Below are positions 26,774 through 35,796 of a stretch of 64,000 nucleotides of DNA, in pieces. The stretch comes from Sorangium cellulosum So0157-2 (GTDB taxonomy: Bacteria > Myxococcota_A > Polyangia > Polyangiales > Polyangiaceae). Position numbers and translations under genes: made by a program. The stretch lies in assembly GCF_000418325.1 (NCBI RefSeq), contig NC_021658.1, positions 4,637,501-4,701,500 of the forward strand, given 5' to 3'. Each line of letters begins with the position of its first letter. The stretch's first letter is position 1. The notes under the pieces were generated by a model. It made no database searches. It was not told the origin of the DNA and saw only the letters and a list, made by a program, of their open reading frames with translations.

Positions 26774-27208
26774 ATGCCTGGCATGAGCGATCCCCGTCCG
26801 GCGGGCGCGAGCTTCGAGCTCCGCGAGGAGCCCGATGGCCTCCTGGTCATCGCGACCGACGGCGATGTCCTGGAGGACAACGCGCGCGCGCTCGTGGACG
26901 CCTTCCAGCGCCTGACGGACAGCGGCCGCGAGGTGCTGGTGCTCGCCGACGCGCGTCGCTGCGGGGCGGTCACGCCGGCGGCGCGCAAGGTGTACCTGGA
27001 CGGGCTGCGCACGGCGCGCCTCGACGGGATCGCGGTCTTCGGAGCGGGCTTCCATATCCGCGTCATGGCGACGCTCATCGTGAAGAGCATCAGCCTCCTC
27101 ACGACGCGGTTCCCCTTGCTCGTGTTCTTCGAGACGGAAGCCGAAGCGCGCGCGTGGCTCCTCGAGCAGCGGGGAGCGCTCCGGGCCGGGCGGCGGATCC
27201 AGGCGTGA
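26774..27208 (+). CDS. STAS/SEC14 (SpoIIAA-like) protein, paralogue 2 (144 aa)
   Basis: Same layout as the preceding gene: GLLVIATDGDVLEDNARALV, EVLVLADARRCGAVTPAARK, IAVFGAGFHIRVMATL, FFETEAEARAWLLEQRGALR. The two are tandem duplicates 76 bases apart. The start could be 26774 or the in-frame ATG at 26783 (MSDPRPAG), which aligns better with paralogue 1. Confidence 0.8.
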   Translation: MPGMSDPRPAGASFELREEPDGLLVIATDGDVLEDNARALVDAFQRLTDSGREVLVLADARRCGAVTPAARKVYLDGLRTARLDGIAVFGAGFHIRVMATLIVKSISLLTTRFPLLVFFETEAEARAWLLEQRGALRAGRRIQA

Positions 27209-27299
27209 CGTCACCCTCCGCGGCGCGCCCGCGGGGTCCGTGCCGGGACGAGCGATCCTCGAGCATTCCGCTGCGCCGAGCGGAGATGCTTCACGGCGC

Positions 27300-28643
27300 T
27301 CAGGGCGTGGTGGCGGCCGGCGTGTAGTTCGTGCCGGTCTTGTTCGCGCAGAAGCCGAACGAGGTCGTGGCTCCGGGCGCGAGGTTCGCATTCCAACTCA
27401 GCGGGGTGATCTGATACTGACCGGCGGAAGCCGCCTGAAAGTTCGCGCTGTGGCTGCTCGTCAGCGTGGATTGATTCATCGCGAGCGACACGGACCAAGT
27501 GGAGATCGCCGTCGTGCCGCCGTTGTGGACCGCGACATCCGCGCAATAGCCCGTGTTCCAATTGCTGGTCACGGTGAGCGTCGCGGTCCACGGCGCCGTG
27601 CTCGCGCCGCACGGGATCTGGCTCGTCGACCAGGACGTGTTCGGATCGATGAAACACAGGTTCCAGGTCGAAGGCGGGCCGTTGAAGTCCGTCTCGCTCG
27701 GCGGCAGAAGGCTCGTCACGCCGTCGTGAACGAGGCTCGTGTCGATGAAGCCGAGCTGCGGGAACGGCTGATCCTCGAGCGGAGAAAAGTTTTCGACGAT
27801 CGGGCCCCACCAGCCGCAACCGGTCACGCTGCAGTCTTGTTGCGGACCCGTGAACGCGTGCACGTACTCGAGATCCCACTCGCTCGTGCAATAATTCCAG
27901 AACAAAACGCGGTTCTCCCAGCCGCTCGCGGTGGAGACGGTGGCATTGGCGTAGTACAGCGTCTCGTGGTCCACGCCGGCGCCGTCCGCCATTTGCGTGA
28001 GCTGGCAGGTGTTGTCGCTGAAGGGTCGCGTCCAGATCCAGGAGGGCACGGTCTGACCGCCCGCGCACGGATCGGTCGCCGAGCACGACCAGTCGAAGAC
28101 GCCGATGTGATGCACGCTGGCCTCGCGGTACCAGCCGACGACCTCGACGGTTTTTTCCGTGCGATTCGTGGCCGTCGTGAACAAGTCCGCCGGTACGTCG
28201 AAGCCGAGACCCTCCGGATACACGATCATGTGTGTGTAGAGCGTCGATGATTCGGTTACGGGCAGCGCGCCGCTCTTGTAGCTCACGCCCGCGCCGAGCC
28301 CGCCCGGCACGTGGTCGGGGACGCTCACGTGCGAGCGCGCCGCGGGCGGCGCGCCGCCCGCCGTGCCGCGCAACGCCTTGAGATTCGGCGGCAGCCGCTC
28401 CGGCCTGCGCGCGGCGGCACGCTGCGCTTCGGCGCGGCGATCGGCGATCGGCGCGCACTGCTGCGTCTCCGGATTCTCCAGCAAACCGGCTGCGCAATGC
28501 CCGCCGCCTGCGAGCGCATGCGCCTCCGAGACGACGCCCGCCTCGCCGGAGGCGTCCGCACCGCACGCGAGGAGGACCAGTGGTGCCGCGAGGTACAATG
28601 AAGAAGAGAAGGCCGACATCATCGAAACCGTGACTCGTTGCAT
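27300..28643 (-). CDS. Secreted lipoprotein with C-terminal CBM2 cellulose-binding module (447 aa)
   Basis: The signal ends PLVLLACGADASG (lipobox Cys). Residues about 100-340 form a domain with many Trp and Cys (VVGWYREASVHHIGVFDW, WGPIVENFSPLEDQPFP) that I do not recognise. The last ~100 residues are a CBM2: WTATLTVTSNWNTGYCADV, NGGTTAISTWSVSL, SWNANLAPGATTSFGFCAN, with the surface Trp residues and bracketing Cys pair. It may bind cellulose or chitin at the cell surface; the central domain decides any enzyme activity. AGGAG sits 7 bases before ATG 28643, so the two longer in-frame starts are unlikely. Confidence 0.85.
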   Translation of the reverse strand: MQRVTVSMMSAFSSSLYLAAPLVLLACGADASGEAGVVSEAHALAGGGHCAAGLLENPETQQCAPIADRRAEAQRAAARRPERLPPNLKALRGTAGGAPPAARSHVSVPDHVPGGLGAGVSYKSGALPVTESSTLYTHMIVYPEGLGFDVPADLFTTATNRTEKTVEVVGWYREASVHHIGVFDWSCSATDPCAGGQTVPSWIWTRPFSDNTCQLTQMADGAGVDHETLYYANATVSTASGWENRVLFWNYCTSEWDLEYVHAFTGPQQDCSVTGCGWWGPIVENFSPLEDQPFPQLGFIDTSLVHDGVTSLLPPSETDFNGPPSTWNLCFIDPNTSWSTSQIPCGASTAPWTATLTVTSNWNTGYCADVAVHNGGTTAISTWSVSLAMNQSTLTSSHSANFQAASAGQYQITPLSWNANLAPGATTSFGFCANKTGTNYTPAATTP

Positions 28644-28740
28644 CGTCGCTCCTACCTCGGTCGACACACACTTTTCGTGCGCTCACGCGCAGTGAGCAGG
28701 TCGACCGAACCCGGGATGTTCGTCTCAGACGCTCAGCGCC

Positions 28741-29027
28741 ATTAGAGTCTCGGCGCGTAGGCAAACCAAGCCGGATCGCAGCGCGAGGGAGTGTGGCGCA
28801 GCAAGCCGAAAGGGTGGGACCGCGAGCGGCTCGTAGGCTGCACGTTCATGGCTCACCGGAGGGCGTGATTCCAATGAATTGGCATCATCAACCCCATGCA
28901 ATGGATTCATCTCGCCATGAGCGACCCGGAGCGTGCCGCGGCGGCGCGCCCCCGGCGCGCCCGAGGGGCCGCGTGCCTCCCGGCGCCTCCGGTCAGGCCG
29001 GGACGCCGACTCGGCCCCTCTCGTCCC
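28741..29027. repeat. Dispersed repeat A, copy 2
   Basis: Same sequence family as 19855-20181, in the same orientation, ending at the same GGCCCCTCTCGTCCC boundary. Immediately after it (about 29030-29090, plus strand) is a fragment encoding VAVADVNGDGRPDLAAANP, an FG-GAP/VCBS repeat remnant with no gene around it. Confidence 0.85.
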
Positions 29028-29095
29028 CTCTGTGGCGGTGGCGGACGTGAACGGCGACGGCAGGCCCGACCTCGCCGCCGCGAACCCGCGATGGA
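29028..29095 (+). pseudogene. FG-GAP/VCBS repeat fragment
   Basis: One FG-GAP type unit (VADVNGDGRPDLAAANP) in an otherwise non-coding frame. It is a leftover of a beta-propeller protein gene. No partner piece was found next to it. Confidence 0.5.
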
Positions 29096-29170
29096 CTGGG
29101 CACCGAGGCCCGCACCGTAGTTGTGCCTCCCGTAGCGCCGAGCGCGCGATCGTCCCAGGCGAGCTGCTCT

Positions 29171-29338
29171 GGTTCCACCCACCAGGGGTCGAGCCACGGA
29201 TCCAGAGAGAGTTCAACGCAAAGGCGCAAAGGCGCAAAGGCGCAAAAAAGATTTGTAGTTTTGCGTCTTCGCGCCTTTGCGCCTTTGCGTTGAATCTCTC
29301 TTCGCTCGCGAGGCAGATCCCTGGCGGGAGCTCTGACC
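29171..29338. repeat. Palindromic MITE-like element, copy 1
   Basis: The core is a long palindrome of CAACGCAAAGGCGCAAAGGCGCAAA and its complement around an A/T centre (about 29248-29262). The outer parts (GGTTCCACCCACCAGGGG..., ...CTGGCGGGAGCTCTGAC) match copy 2 at 52370-52540 in reverse orientation. The outer ends are themselves roughly inverted repeats, so the element is one nested palindrome of ~170 bp with no coding capacity. Confidence 0.88.
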
Positions 29339-29500
29339 CGCGGAACCAGCGCGTGCGCCCGCACGTCGCCTCGCCTCGACCGCGCGGGGCACATCGCAAC
29401 GGAACTGTGTAAAGCCGTGCGCGGAAAGTCGATCGCTCGCGCGCGACCTCGCGCTTGCCTCCCCGGCACAGGCCTGCTGGTCGCCGGCGCGCGTAGCTCT

Positions 29501-30343
29501 TCAGACCGGCTCGCCGGCGCCGTCGGCGGCCGCGCCGGTCGCCGGCGGGGCGGCCGGCGTGGCCGGGGCGCCGCTCGTGGCCTCGCCCTTGGCGCCGCCA
29601 TTGGCCTCGCCCTTGGCGCCGCCCTGGGCCCGCCGCGCGCCGGCCTCGCGGTGCACGTCGAGCGGGCGGAGGGCCTTCCGGACGGCCTCGACGGTCGCGG
29701 GCTCGTCCTCGTCGACCATGGCGGCGACCTTGGTCGCGTAATTGACGATGGCCGTCTGGATGGCGCGCACGTGCGTGGCGAGGTTCGATGTCGCGGCGGC
29801 GTCCTTCTGGAGCCTGTCCCGCACCATCGCGTCGTAGCGCGGCAGGACGTTGCCGATCTGCTCGAGGAACTCGGGCCCGGCGAGCGCGTCGATCTCCGGC
29901 TTCAGGCCGGCCTCCTCGATGTGCGCCAGGATGGAGGCCATGACCGTGTTCTGCACGGAGTACTCGGCCGTGAGGAACGAGAGGCCGTCATCGCCGAAGA
30001 GCTCGTTGACCAGCTCTCCGGCGCGCCGCGCCTGCGGGAAGCGCGCTTCGGGCAGCATCGAGGTCGCGATGAGGCGCATGCGCAGCGCCCCGAAGCTCCC
30101 GTCGGCCTCCCGGTCGAGCCCCCGCACGTCGTCCTCGGACAGGGCGCCGTTCACCCGGCGGCGCGCGGTGAGCGCCTTCTGGCCTGCCTCCCCGGCGGCC
30201 TTCAGCTTCGTACACGCCTTGGCGACGTTCTCCGGCGGCGCCTCCGGACAGGCTGCGACCAGCGCGTTGGCGAGGGTCACGCCGTTGGCGATGTTGATGA
30301 TGGGAGCGCGAACGTAGATCGAAGCATCGAACGTTGAGTCCAT
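29501..30343 (-). CDS. Unknown helical protein (280 aa)
   Basis: No signal peptide or membrane segment. It is rich in helix-forming residues, with blocks YVRAPIINIANGVTLANALV, SEYSVQ-like and LEQIGNVLPRYDAMVRDRLQ. The last ~45 residues are an Ala/Gly/Pro/Lys low-complexity tail containing a duplicated AKGEA motif. ATG 30343 (MDSTFDAS) is chosen because homology with the family fragment and normal composition begin there. A truncated near-identical 168-bp copy lies at 20938-21105. I do not recognise the family. Confidence 0.72.
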   Translation of the reverse strand: MDSTFDASIYVRAPIINIANGVTLANALVAACPEAPPENVAKACTKLKAAGEAGQKALTARRRVNGALSEDDVRGLDREADGSFGALRMRLIATSMLPEARFPQARRAGELVNELFGDDGLSFLTAEYSVQNTVMASILAHIEEAGLKPEIDALAGPEFLEQIGNVLPRYDAMVRDRLQKDAAATSNLATHVRAIQTAIVNYATKVAAMVDEDEPATVEAVRKALRPLDVHREAGARRAQGGAKGEANGGAKGEATSGAPATPAAPPATGAAADGAGEPV

Positions 30344-30918
30344 CGTGGCACGATGAGCATGGCCCTCTCCCACGTCCAGAGCGCCTGTCGTCGTTAACGT
30401 GCTATGGACTGCGCTGGTGCGCAGCCGCCTTCCCGCCTTCATGTTCAATCGTGAGCACTACCGGCCTGACGCGGGCGGGATGGGCCGGTTGCATCCCGGA
30501 GCAGGGCGGGGGAGGGGCGAGGGGGGACCACCTGCCTCAACGGGGGGCCTCGACGGGTCGCCGGCCCGCTCGGACATACCGAAGGGGTTCGTCGGCAGGT
30601 CGCCAGCGCGCTCGGAGATACCCCGGGGCTTCCCGGAACGGGTCGCCGTCGTGCTGGCGCGGGCCGATCGGGCTCTTTTCGGAGGTCGTCGACCTGCTGG
30701 AGAGGCCGGGAGGCCTCCCGGAACGGGTGATCGACCCGTCCGGCAGACCTCGAGGCCTCCGGCGCCCGCCGGCGCGGGCGTGGCGGGGCGCCGCGGCCCG
30801 GAAAAATCCGTTGCCGGATGCGGGTCGTGGTCCGTAATTCCAGTCGGTGCAGGTCGCAGCCGGCCGTGGCCCCTCGCCATCGACCTGCGGCCCGTGCCTG
30901 ACGCTCGAGCGGAGTCCC
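30344..30918. other. Intergenic region with degenerate repeats
   Basis: No supported gene. Between about 30540 and 30740 a degenerate unit of roughly 50 bases recurs (GGGTCGCCGGCCCGCTCGGA..., GGTCGCCAGCGCGCTCGGAG..., GGGTCGCCGTCGTGCTGGCG...). It may be decayed coding or regulatory repeat DNA. Confidence 0.4.
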
Positions 30919-32080
30919 TTGCGCCATCCACGTCTGAACGCCATCGGGTGGAGTCTTGCCGTGTCCCTGGTGCTGGCCGCGCTGCCGGCCCTCGGTCAGG
31001 TCCCGCCGGGCGGCGCGCGGCTGTCCTACACGCGCGGCCCGGGCGCGGAGGGGTGCCCCGAGGAGCAGGCGCTCCGGGACGTCGTCGCCGCGCAGCTCGG
31101 CGGGACCGACCCGTTCGTGGACGGCGGCGGCGGCCGGCGGGTCGAGGTGGTCCTCGCGCGCAAGGGGCGGCATTTCCTGGGGGAGATCGCGCTGTACGAC
31201 GGCGACGGCCGGCGGCTCGGCGGCCAGGAGCTCACCAGCGCGGCCTGCGGGGCGCTGGTGGAGGACGTCGGCACCGCCCTCGCCATCGTGCTGCGGCCGG
31301 CGCGATCGGCGGCGCCGGCGGCGCCGGCGGCGCCGGCAGCGCCGGCAGCGCCGGGGCCGCCGGAGGCAGCCTCCGCGACGGAGCCGCCGGAGACGGCCTC
31401 CCCGCCCGGCAGCGCCGGCAGCGCCGGGGCCGCCGGAGGCAGCCTCCGCGCCGGAGCCGCCGGAGACGGCCTCCCCGCGAGGGGCGCTGGCGGGGCCGCC
31501 GCGCGCGCCGGCCGCGGCGCCGGCCGCGTCGGCCCCGCCGTGCCGGCCCGCCGCGCCGGCGCGGCCGCTGGAGCGCCGTGACGCCGCGCTGGCCGGGCTG
31601 CGGCTTCAGGTCGGCGTGGGGGCGCTGATCAGCGAGGGATTTGCGCCGGCCCCAGCGGTCGGGTTCTCGGGGTTCGTGGGGGCCCGGTGGGAGGCGTTCT
31701 CGCTGTCGCTGGAGGGACGCGTGGACCTGCCGGTCGCCACCGACCCGTATCGGGGCGGGATCTACGGCGTGTCCTCGCTCGGCGGCTCGGTCGTCCCCTG
31801 CGGGCACGTGGCCTGGTTCTTCGGCTGCGGTCTCGTAACGGCGGGCCGCGTGCGGCACTTCGGCATGGTCAACGTCGTGGGGGAGGCGTTGCAGCCCTAC
31901 GCAGGGCTCGGGCTGCGCGGCGGCGTTGAGGTGCCGTTGTCGTACGACCTTGCCGCACGGCTCACTGGCGAGCTCGTGGCCAACCTCGCGCGTCCCACGC
32001 TTCATCTCCGTGGCGGTGAGAATTTGTCCGCGGCCGGCACCTCCAAGGCGGGAGCCTTGCACCTCGTCGCTTCGTTCTGA
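30919..32080 (+). pseudogene. Envelope protein with C-terminal beta-barrel, frameshifted by a 73-bp tandem duplication
   Basis: The N-terminal half starts at TTG 30919 with a signal peptide (GWSLAVSLVLAALPALG) and a domain YTRGPGAEGCPEEQALRDVV ... RRVEVVLARKGRHFLGEI. It then enters a Pro/Ala linker and stops at 31581 in that frame. The C-terminal half (LRLQVGVGALISEGFAPAPA ... LHLVASF, ending in Phe) is in another frame. A segment at about 31351-31423 is repeated immediately at 31424-31496. 73 is not a multiple of 3, so the duplication shifts the frame. Removing one copy joins the halves into one protein of about 360 residues. It could be a reversible on/off state. Confidence 0.75.
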
Positions 32081-32187
32081 TCCGGGCTCGGTTGTTCGCC
32101 GATCGGAGCGCGTGGCCGGGAGCATCGCGCGTGCTGGAAGGATGTGGATGAGGCTCCGCCTGGACGCAGCCGTGAGAGCCCAGGTCC

Positions 32188-32204
32188 ACCTGCCTCAGGC
32201 AGGT
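32188..32204. terminator. Hairpin between convergent genes
   Basis: ACCTGCCT and AGGCAGGT flank a single base. It sits at the stop of the minus-strand lipoprotein gene and about 110 bases after the beta-barrel gene; short, so only a weak candidate. Confidence 0.4.
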
Positions 32205-33457
32205 ACCGGATCAGGGATCGGCTCAGGGCGGCAGCAGAGTGTCGCTGTGCCGAGCAACGCGACGCCGCCGGTCGGTTCGCCGCCCGTCGGCTCGCACGTC
32301 CCCGGATCGAGGCTGACGACGCTCGCCGATCTGCTCCCGAGCGCCGTCCCGGGAACGATGCCGGTGCAGATCGACGCCTCGGAGTTCACCACCACGCCGA
32401 CGACGATCTGAGAGCACGCCTCATCGCTGAACGCCGACGCCAGGACGCTGCAGGTGCCGCCGGTAGGTTCGGCGCAGCCGCAGGGGGCGCAGCCGCGCGT
32501 GTCCTCGGCGCCCGCGTAGAAGACGTGCCGGTCCGGGTAGGTCGCCGGGCAGTCCCGCTCTCCTTCACGGTGGATGCACGTCAAGAACCCCTCGGGCGGC
32601 GCGGCCTCGCCGGCCGGCGGCGCCGGGGTGCAGGTCATCCCGGGATCGGCGCACGGCGCGAACGCGGTGCCGGTACACGCCCGGGCGAAGATCGCGAAGC
32701 TCCCGGCGCCTTCAGGCTCCTCCGGCTCCTCGGGTTCCTCCGCGATCCTGGGCGCGCAGCTCCCCGGGAGGACGCGGGGGGCCGGGATCTGGAGCGACTG
32801 CGCACACAGGGCGCCGTCGCACATCTGTCCGGCGTCGATCGCGCCGGCCGAGGTGCAGGACCCGTCCCAACCTCCGGGAGCAGCGAACGGCGTTTCGGCG
32901 GCGCCGGGGACGTCGCAGGGAAAGCTGGCGTAGGTGCTCCACGCCGCCGGTAGCTCGCACGACGCGTCCGGCGGGTCGCACAGGCAGGCCGGGCACGGGC
33001 GCGATGCCCCCGCCGTGAAGTCCGTGCGGCCTTCGAAGGCGACGATGGGCGCGGCGGCGGGGCAGTCCGGTGCTCGGTCTTCCGGGCCGATCCAGAGCAG
33101 CGCCGGCTCGGACCAGCCGAACGGCTCCCTCGGCACGCATTGTCCCGGACAGGCCGCCGGCGTGCCGGTGTCGAGCTCGGGGACCGTCGCGCTGTCGAAA
33201 TCGGCGCCGGCATCCCCGTCCGCGCAGGCGTCGCCTGCGTCAGGACCGGCGTCGCCGCACGCGTCGGCGCCATCGCCGCCATCCACGGGCTCCTCCGTCA
33301 CAAGGCATGGATGGTCGTAGAACCCAGGCACGGGATCCCAGGGGCAATCCCAGGCCTCTTGCGCTCCGCAGCCACCAGCCCAGGTCCCCAGCACGACGGC
33401 CGTGGCGACCGACCCCATCACCATCCCGCCCGTCACCCGTCGACCCCATCGCCTCAT
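32195..33457 (-). CDS. Cys-rich surface lipoprotein (420 aa)
   Basis: The lipobox is GTWAGGC-GAQ and GAGGTGA lies just before the ATG, a very good ribosome site. The mature protein opens with an Asp/Gly/Ala linker (GGDGADACGDAGPDAGD) typical of myxobacterial surface proteins. It then has many Cys pairs (CPACLCDPP, CAPCGCAEPTGGTC, ATLCCRPE) and an acidic EEPEEPEEPE stretch. No enzyme motif is visible. It is likely a disulphide-bonded surface protein. Confidence 0.75.
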   Translation of the reverse strand: MRRWGRRVTGGMVMGSVATAVVLGTWAGGCGAQEAWDCPWDPVPGFYDHPCLVTEEPVDGGDGADACGDAGPDAGDACADGDAGADFDSATVPELDTGTPAACPGQCVPREPFGWSEPALLWIGPEDRAPDCPAAAPIVAFEGRTDFTAGASRPCPACLCDPPDASCELPAAWSTYASFPCDVPGAAETPFAAPGGWDGSCTSAGAIDAGQMCDGALCAQSLQIPAPRVLPGSCAPRIAEEPEEPEEPEGAGSFAIFARACTGTAFAPCADPGMTCTPAPPAGEAAPPEGFLTCIHREGERDCPATYPDRHVFYAGAEDTRGCAPCGCAEPTGGTCSVLASAFSDEACSQIVVGVVVNSEASICTGIVPGTALGSRSASVVSLDPGTCEPTGGEPTGGVALLGTATLCCRPEPIPDPVPA

Positions 33458-33926
33458 CGTCTCACCTCAGTCATTCCGCGGCGCAGCCACCGCGTGCGCG
33501 GCACTACGGCGCGAGCGCCGCGGCAGGGAACCACATCAAGAAGGACGCGAGAAGCCCCCTCAGGCTCCTGGAGGCCCGCGGGGTGATGGTGGCCCGCAGG
33601 GTTGCGTTCCGAAACTCATCAATTCTTTCTCACGATCTCCTGCGCAAGAAAATCGTGTTCCGCCCGCTTCAGCCGAGTGAACCCCGGGTCACCAGAAGCC
33701 CCCATCGCACCGAGAGCCCGCGGCAGGCGCATGGACGGCCGGTCTCCGGCGCGCCTGGTTGATTTCGCAACGGAACACGGAGACGCCACGTAAGCGGCAG
33801 GCGGGCGTCGGCGAGCGAGGAGGCTGCAAGCGCAGCCGGCGGACCGCACGGCCCCCGGTCCTGCTTTTTTTCTGCCCCGCGTACGATTTCGCCACAACCC
33901 AGCCCGCCTCGCGGGAAGAAGCGGCG
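33458..33926. other. Divergent intergenic region
   Basis: No gene. Around 33758-33788 it contains GCCTGGTTGATTTCGCAACGGAACACGGAGA; a similar stretch lies at 35599-35628 upstream of the next sigma gene. The GGAAC within it resembles an ECF -35 element, but no clear -10 follows. Confidence 0.4.
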
Positions 33927-35393
33927 ATGACGGAGCCTCAACCCCCCCGGCCTCCGCTGGCCCCCGCCCATGACGCCGACCCCGGACCGGCAGCCGACGC
34001 CGACCCCGGACCGGCAGCCGACGCCGACCCCGGACCGGCAGCCGACGCCGACGCCGGACCGGCGCCCGAGCCGCCCCCGCGGCCGTCCTTCGAGGAGGTC
34101 TACACAGGCCTGCTCCGGTACGTCCTCCGGGTGCTCTGGCGGATGGGAGTCCCGGCGCGGCACCTGCGCGATGTGGCCCAGGAGGTGTTTCTGGTCGTCC
34201 ACCGCCGCTTCGGGGACTACGACCCTCGCTTCTCCATGAAGGCGTGGGTGGCGAGCATCGCGTCGCACCTCGCCCTGCGGCACCAGCGGCTCTCCCGGAA
34301 CCGGCGGGAGCTGCTCGCGCGCTCGGAGGCCGAGCGCATCGACGTCGCGGACCCGAGCGACGACGCGGAGCAGCGGTTCGCGCAGGCCGAGACGCAGCGG
34401 ATCGTCCGGGCGCTCGTCCAGCGCATCGAGGGCGACCGGCGCGTCGTGTTCCTCCTGTACGAGCTCGAGGGGATCGAGATGCGCGAGATCGCCGCGGCGC
34501 TCGAGATCCCCGAGAACACCGCGTGGGACCGGCTGCGGCGGGCCCGCAAGGAGTTCGCGGCCGCGGTCATGCGGCTCGGCGCGAAGGAGCGCGACGCGCT
34601 CGGCGTGCACGCGCGCTCCGCGCTGGCGCCGCTCGCCCTGGCCCACGGGCCGCTGCTGCTCGAGCTGGGGGACGCCCGGCTCGACCTGCCGGAAGGCCTC
34701 GGCGAGCGGCTCTGGGCGCGGCTTCAGGCGCGGCTCGCCCTCCCGGAGGGCGACGGGGGCGCGCCGGCCGGCCAGGCTGCGCGCGCCTTCCCGCCCGGCG
34801 ACGCCGCGGCGGAGGCCGTCCTGGGGTGGGAAGCGCGCCGCGCCCCGGCGAGCCTCGCGCGGGCGGGCATCCGGGTCGCGCGGGCGAAGCTCGCCGCAGC
34901 AGGCGCGGCGCTGTTCCTGGGCGGGGCCGGCACCGGCGCCGGCGCGCTCTACGCGGCCCTGCCGCGCCCCGCCCCGCCGGAGAGCGCCCTCGTCCGCGGC
35001 GACGTGCTCGCGGCGCTCCCGGCCAGCGCGGGCGCGACGGCCGCGCGCGCCGGCGTCCCGGCGGCGCTGTCCTCGCCGGCGCCGGCGCCGCCTGCCGCGA
35101 CCGGCGCGAAGGCGGCCGTCCCGCCGATGGACACCGACTTGACCCTGATCCAGCGCGCGATCGCCGCCCTCGGCGCGGGAAGAGCGACCGAGGCGCTCGA
35201 GGCGCTCGACCGCCATGCGCGGAGCTACCCGCGCAGCCCGAGAGCCCAGCAACGCGAGACCCTGGCGATCCAGGCGCTCGATCAGACCGGCCGGCGCGCC
35301 GAGGCCGCGGCGCGCGCCGCCCGGTTCCGCGAGGCGTTCCCGGGCAGCGCCTACCTGCCCGCCATCGAGGACGCGTTGAACGGCGCTCCGTGA
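33927..35393 (+). CDS. ECF-type sigma factor with membrane helix and C-terminal TPR-like extension (488 aa)
   Basis: The start MTEPQPPRPP follows GAAGAAGCG. A short Asp/Pro/Ala repeat (three and a half copies of DADPGPAA, 24-bp units) leads into sigma region 2 (YVLRVLWRMGVPARHLRDVAQEVFLVVHRRF) and region 4 (LYELEGIEMREIAAALEIPENTAWDRLRRARKEF). After about residue 225 comes a non-sigma extension. It includes a hydrophobic segment (LAAAGAALFLGGAGTGAGALY, about 315-335) and a C-terminal helical part like a TPR (GRATEALEALDRHARSYPRSPRAQQR). The fusion suggests a sigma factor tethered to the membrane and released on a signal; release is inference. Confidence 0.85.
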   Translation: MTEPQPPRPPLAPAHDADPGPAADADPGPAADADPGPAADADAGPAPEPPPRPSFEEVYTGLLRYVLRVLWRMGVPARHLRDVAQEVFLVVHRRFGDYDPRFSMKAWVASIASHLALRHQRLSRNRRELLARSEAERIDVADPSDDAEQRFAQAETQRIVRALVQRIEGDRRVVFLLYELEGIEMREIAAALEIPENTAWDRLRRARKEFAAAVMRLGAKERDALGVHARSALAPLALAHGPLLLELGDARLDLPEGLGERLWARLQARLALPEGDGGAPAGQAARAFPPGDAAAEAVLGWEARRAPASLARAGIRVARAKLAAAGAALFLGGAGTGAGALYAALPRPAPPESALVRGDVLAALPASAGATAARAGVPAALSSPAPAPPAATGAKAAVPPMDTDLTLIQRAIAALGAGRATEALEALDRHARSYPRSPRAQQRETLAIQALDQTGRRAEAAARAARFREAFPGSAYLPAIEDALNGAP

Positions 35394-35796
35394 CGGCGAG
35401 CTCACGCCCGTTCGCGTCCTCGACCGGAACCGAGAGCCGTCAAGGCGCCGGGAGCACCAGGAGATCTGCTCCTCCGGTGGGTGTCGATGACGCCTTGAGG
35501 CCCCTCGACTCTCTCTGTCTCCCTCTGGCCCCTTCCGCCCGAGATCGCGCTCGATCTGTCACCGCGCCGGCGTCACGGGCGTGAAAACGAGCGTGCCTGA
35601 TCGATTTCGCAGCGAAGCGCGAGATCGTCGGGGAACTCGCGCGCATGGACGCGTCATTCGACGAACAGCGATGGATCACCCTGGAACGCAACACCGGCGC
35701 GGTGCGGCGTGCCGCCGGAATACCCACGATCCATCGCGAACGCTCACCCCGCTGCCTGCCCGCGGCCGGCCGCGGCGCGGCGCGCCGGAGATCCCG
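35394..35796. other. Intergenic region upstream of a sigma factor
   Basis: No gene seen. It holds the partner of the 33.76-kb motif (GCCTGATCGATTTCGCAGCG) at 35599. Confidence 0.4.

Noticed and set aside
26272..27208. Anti-anti-sigma factor pair
   Set aside because: The fold is STAS/SEC14-like, but there is no adjacent anti-sigma kinase and no clear phosphorylatable Ser motif.
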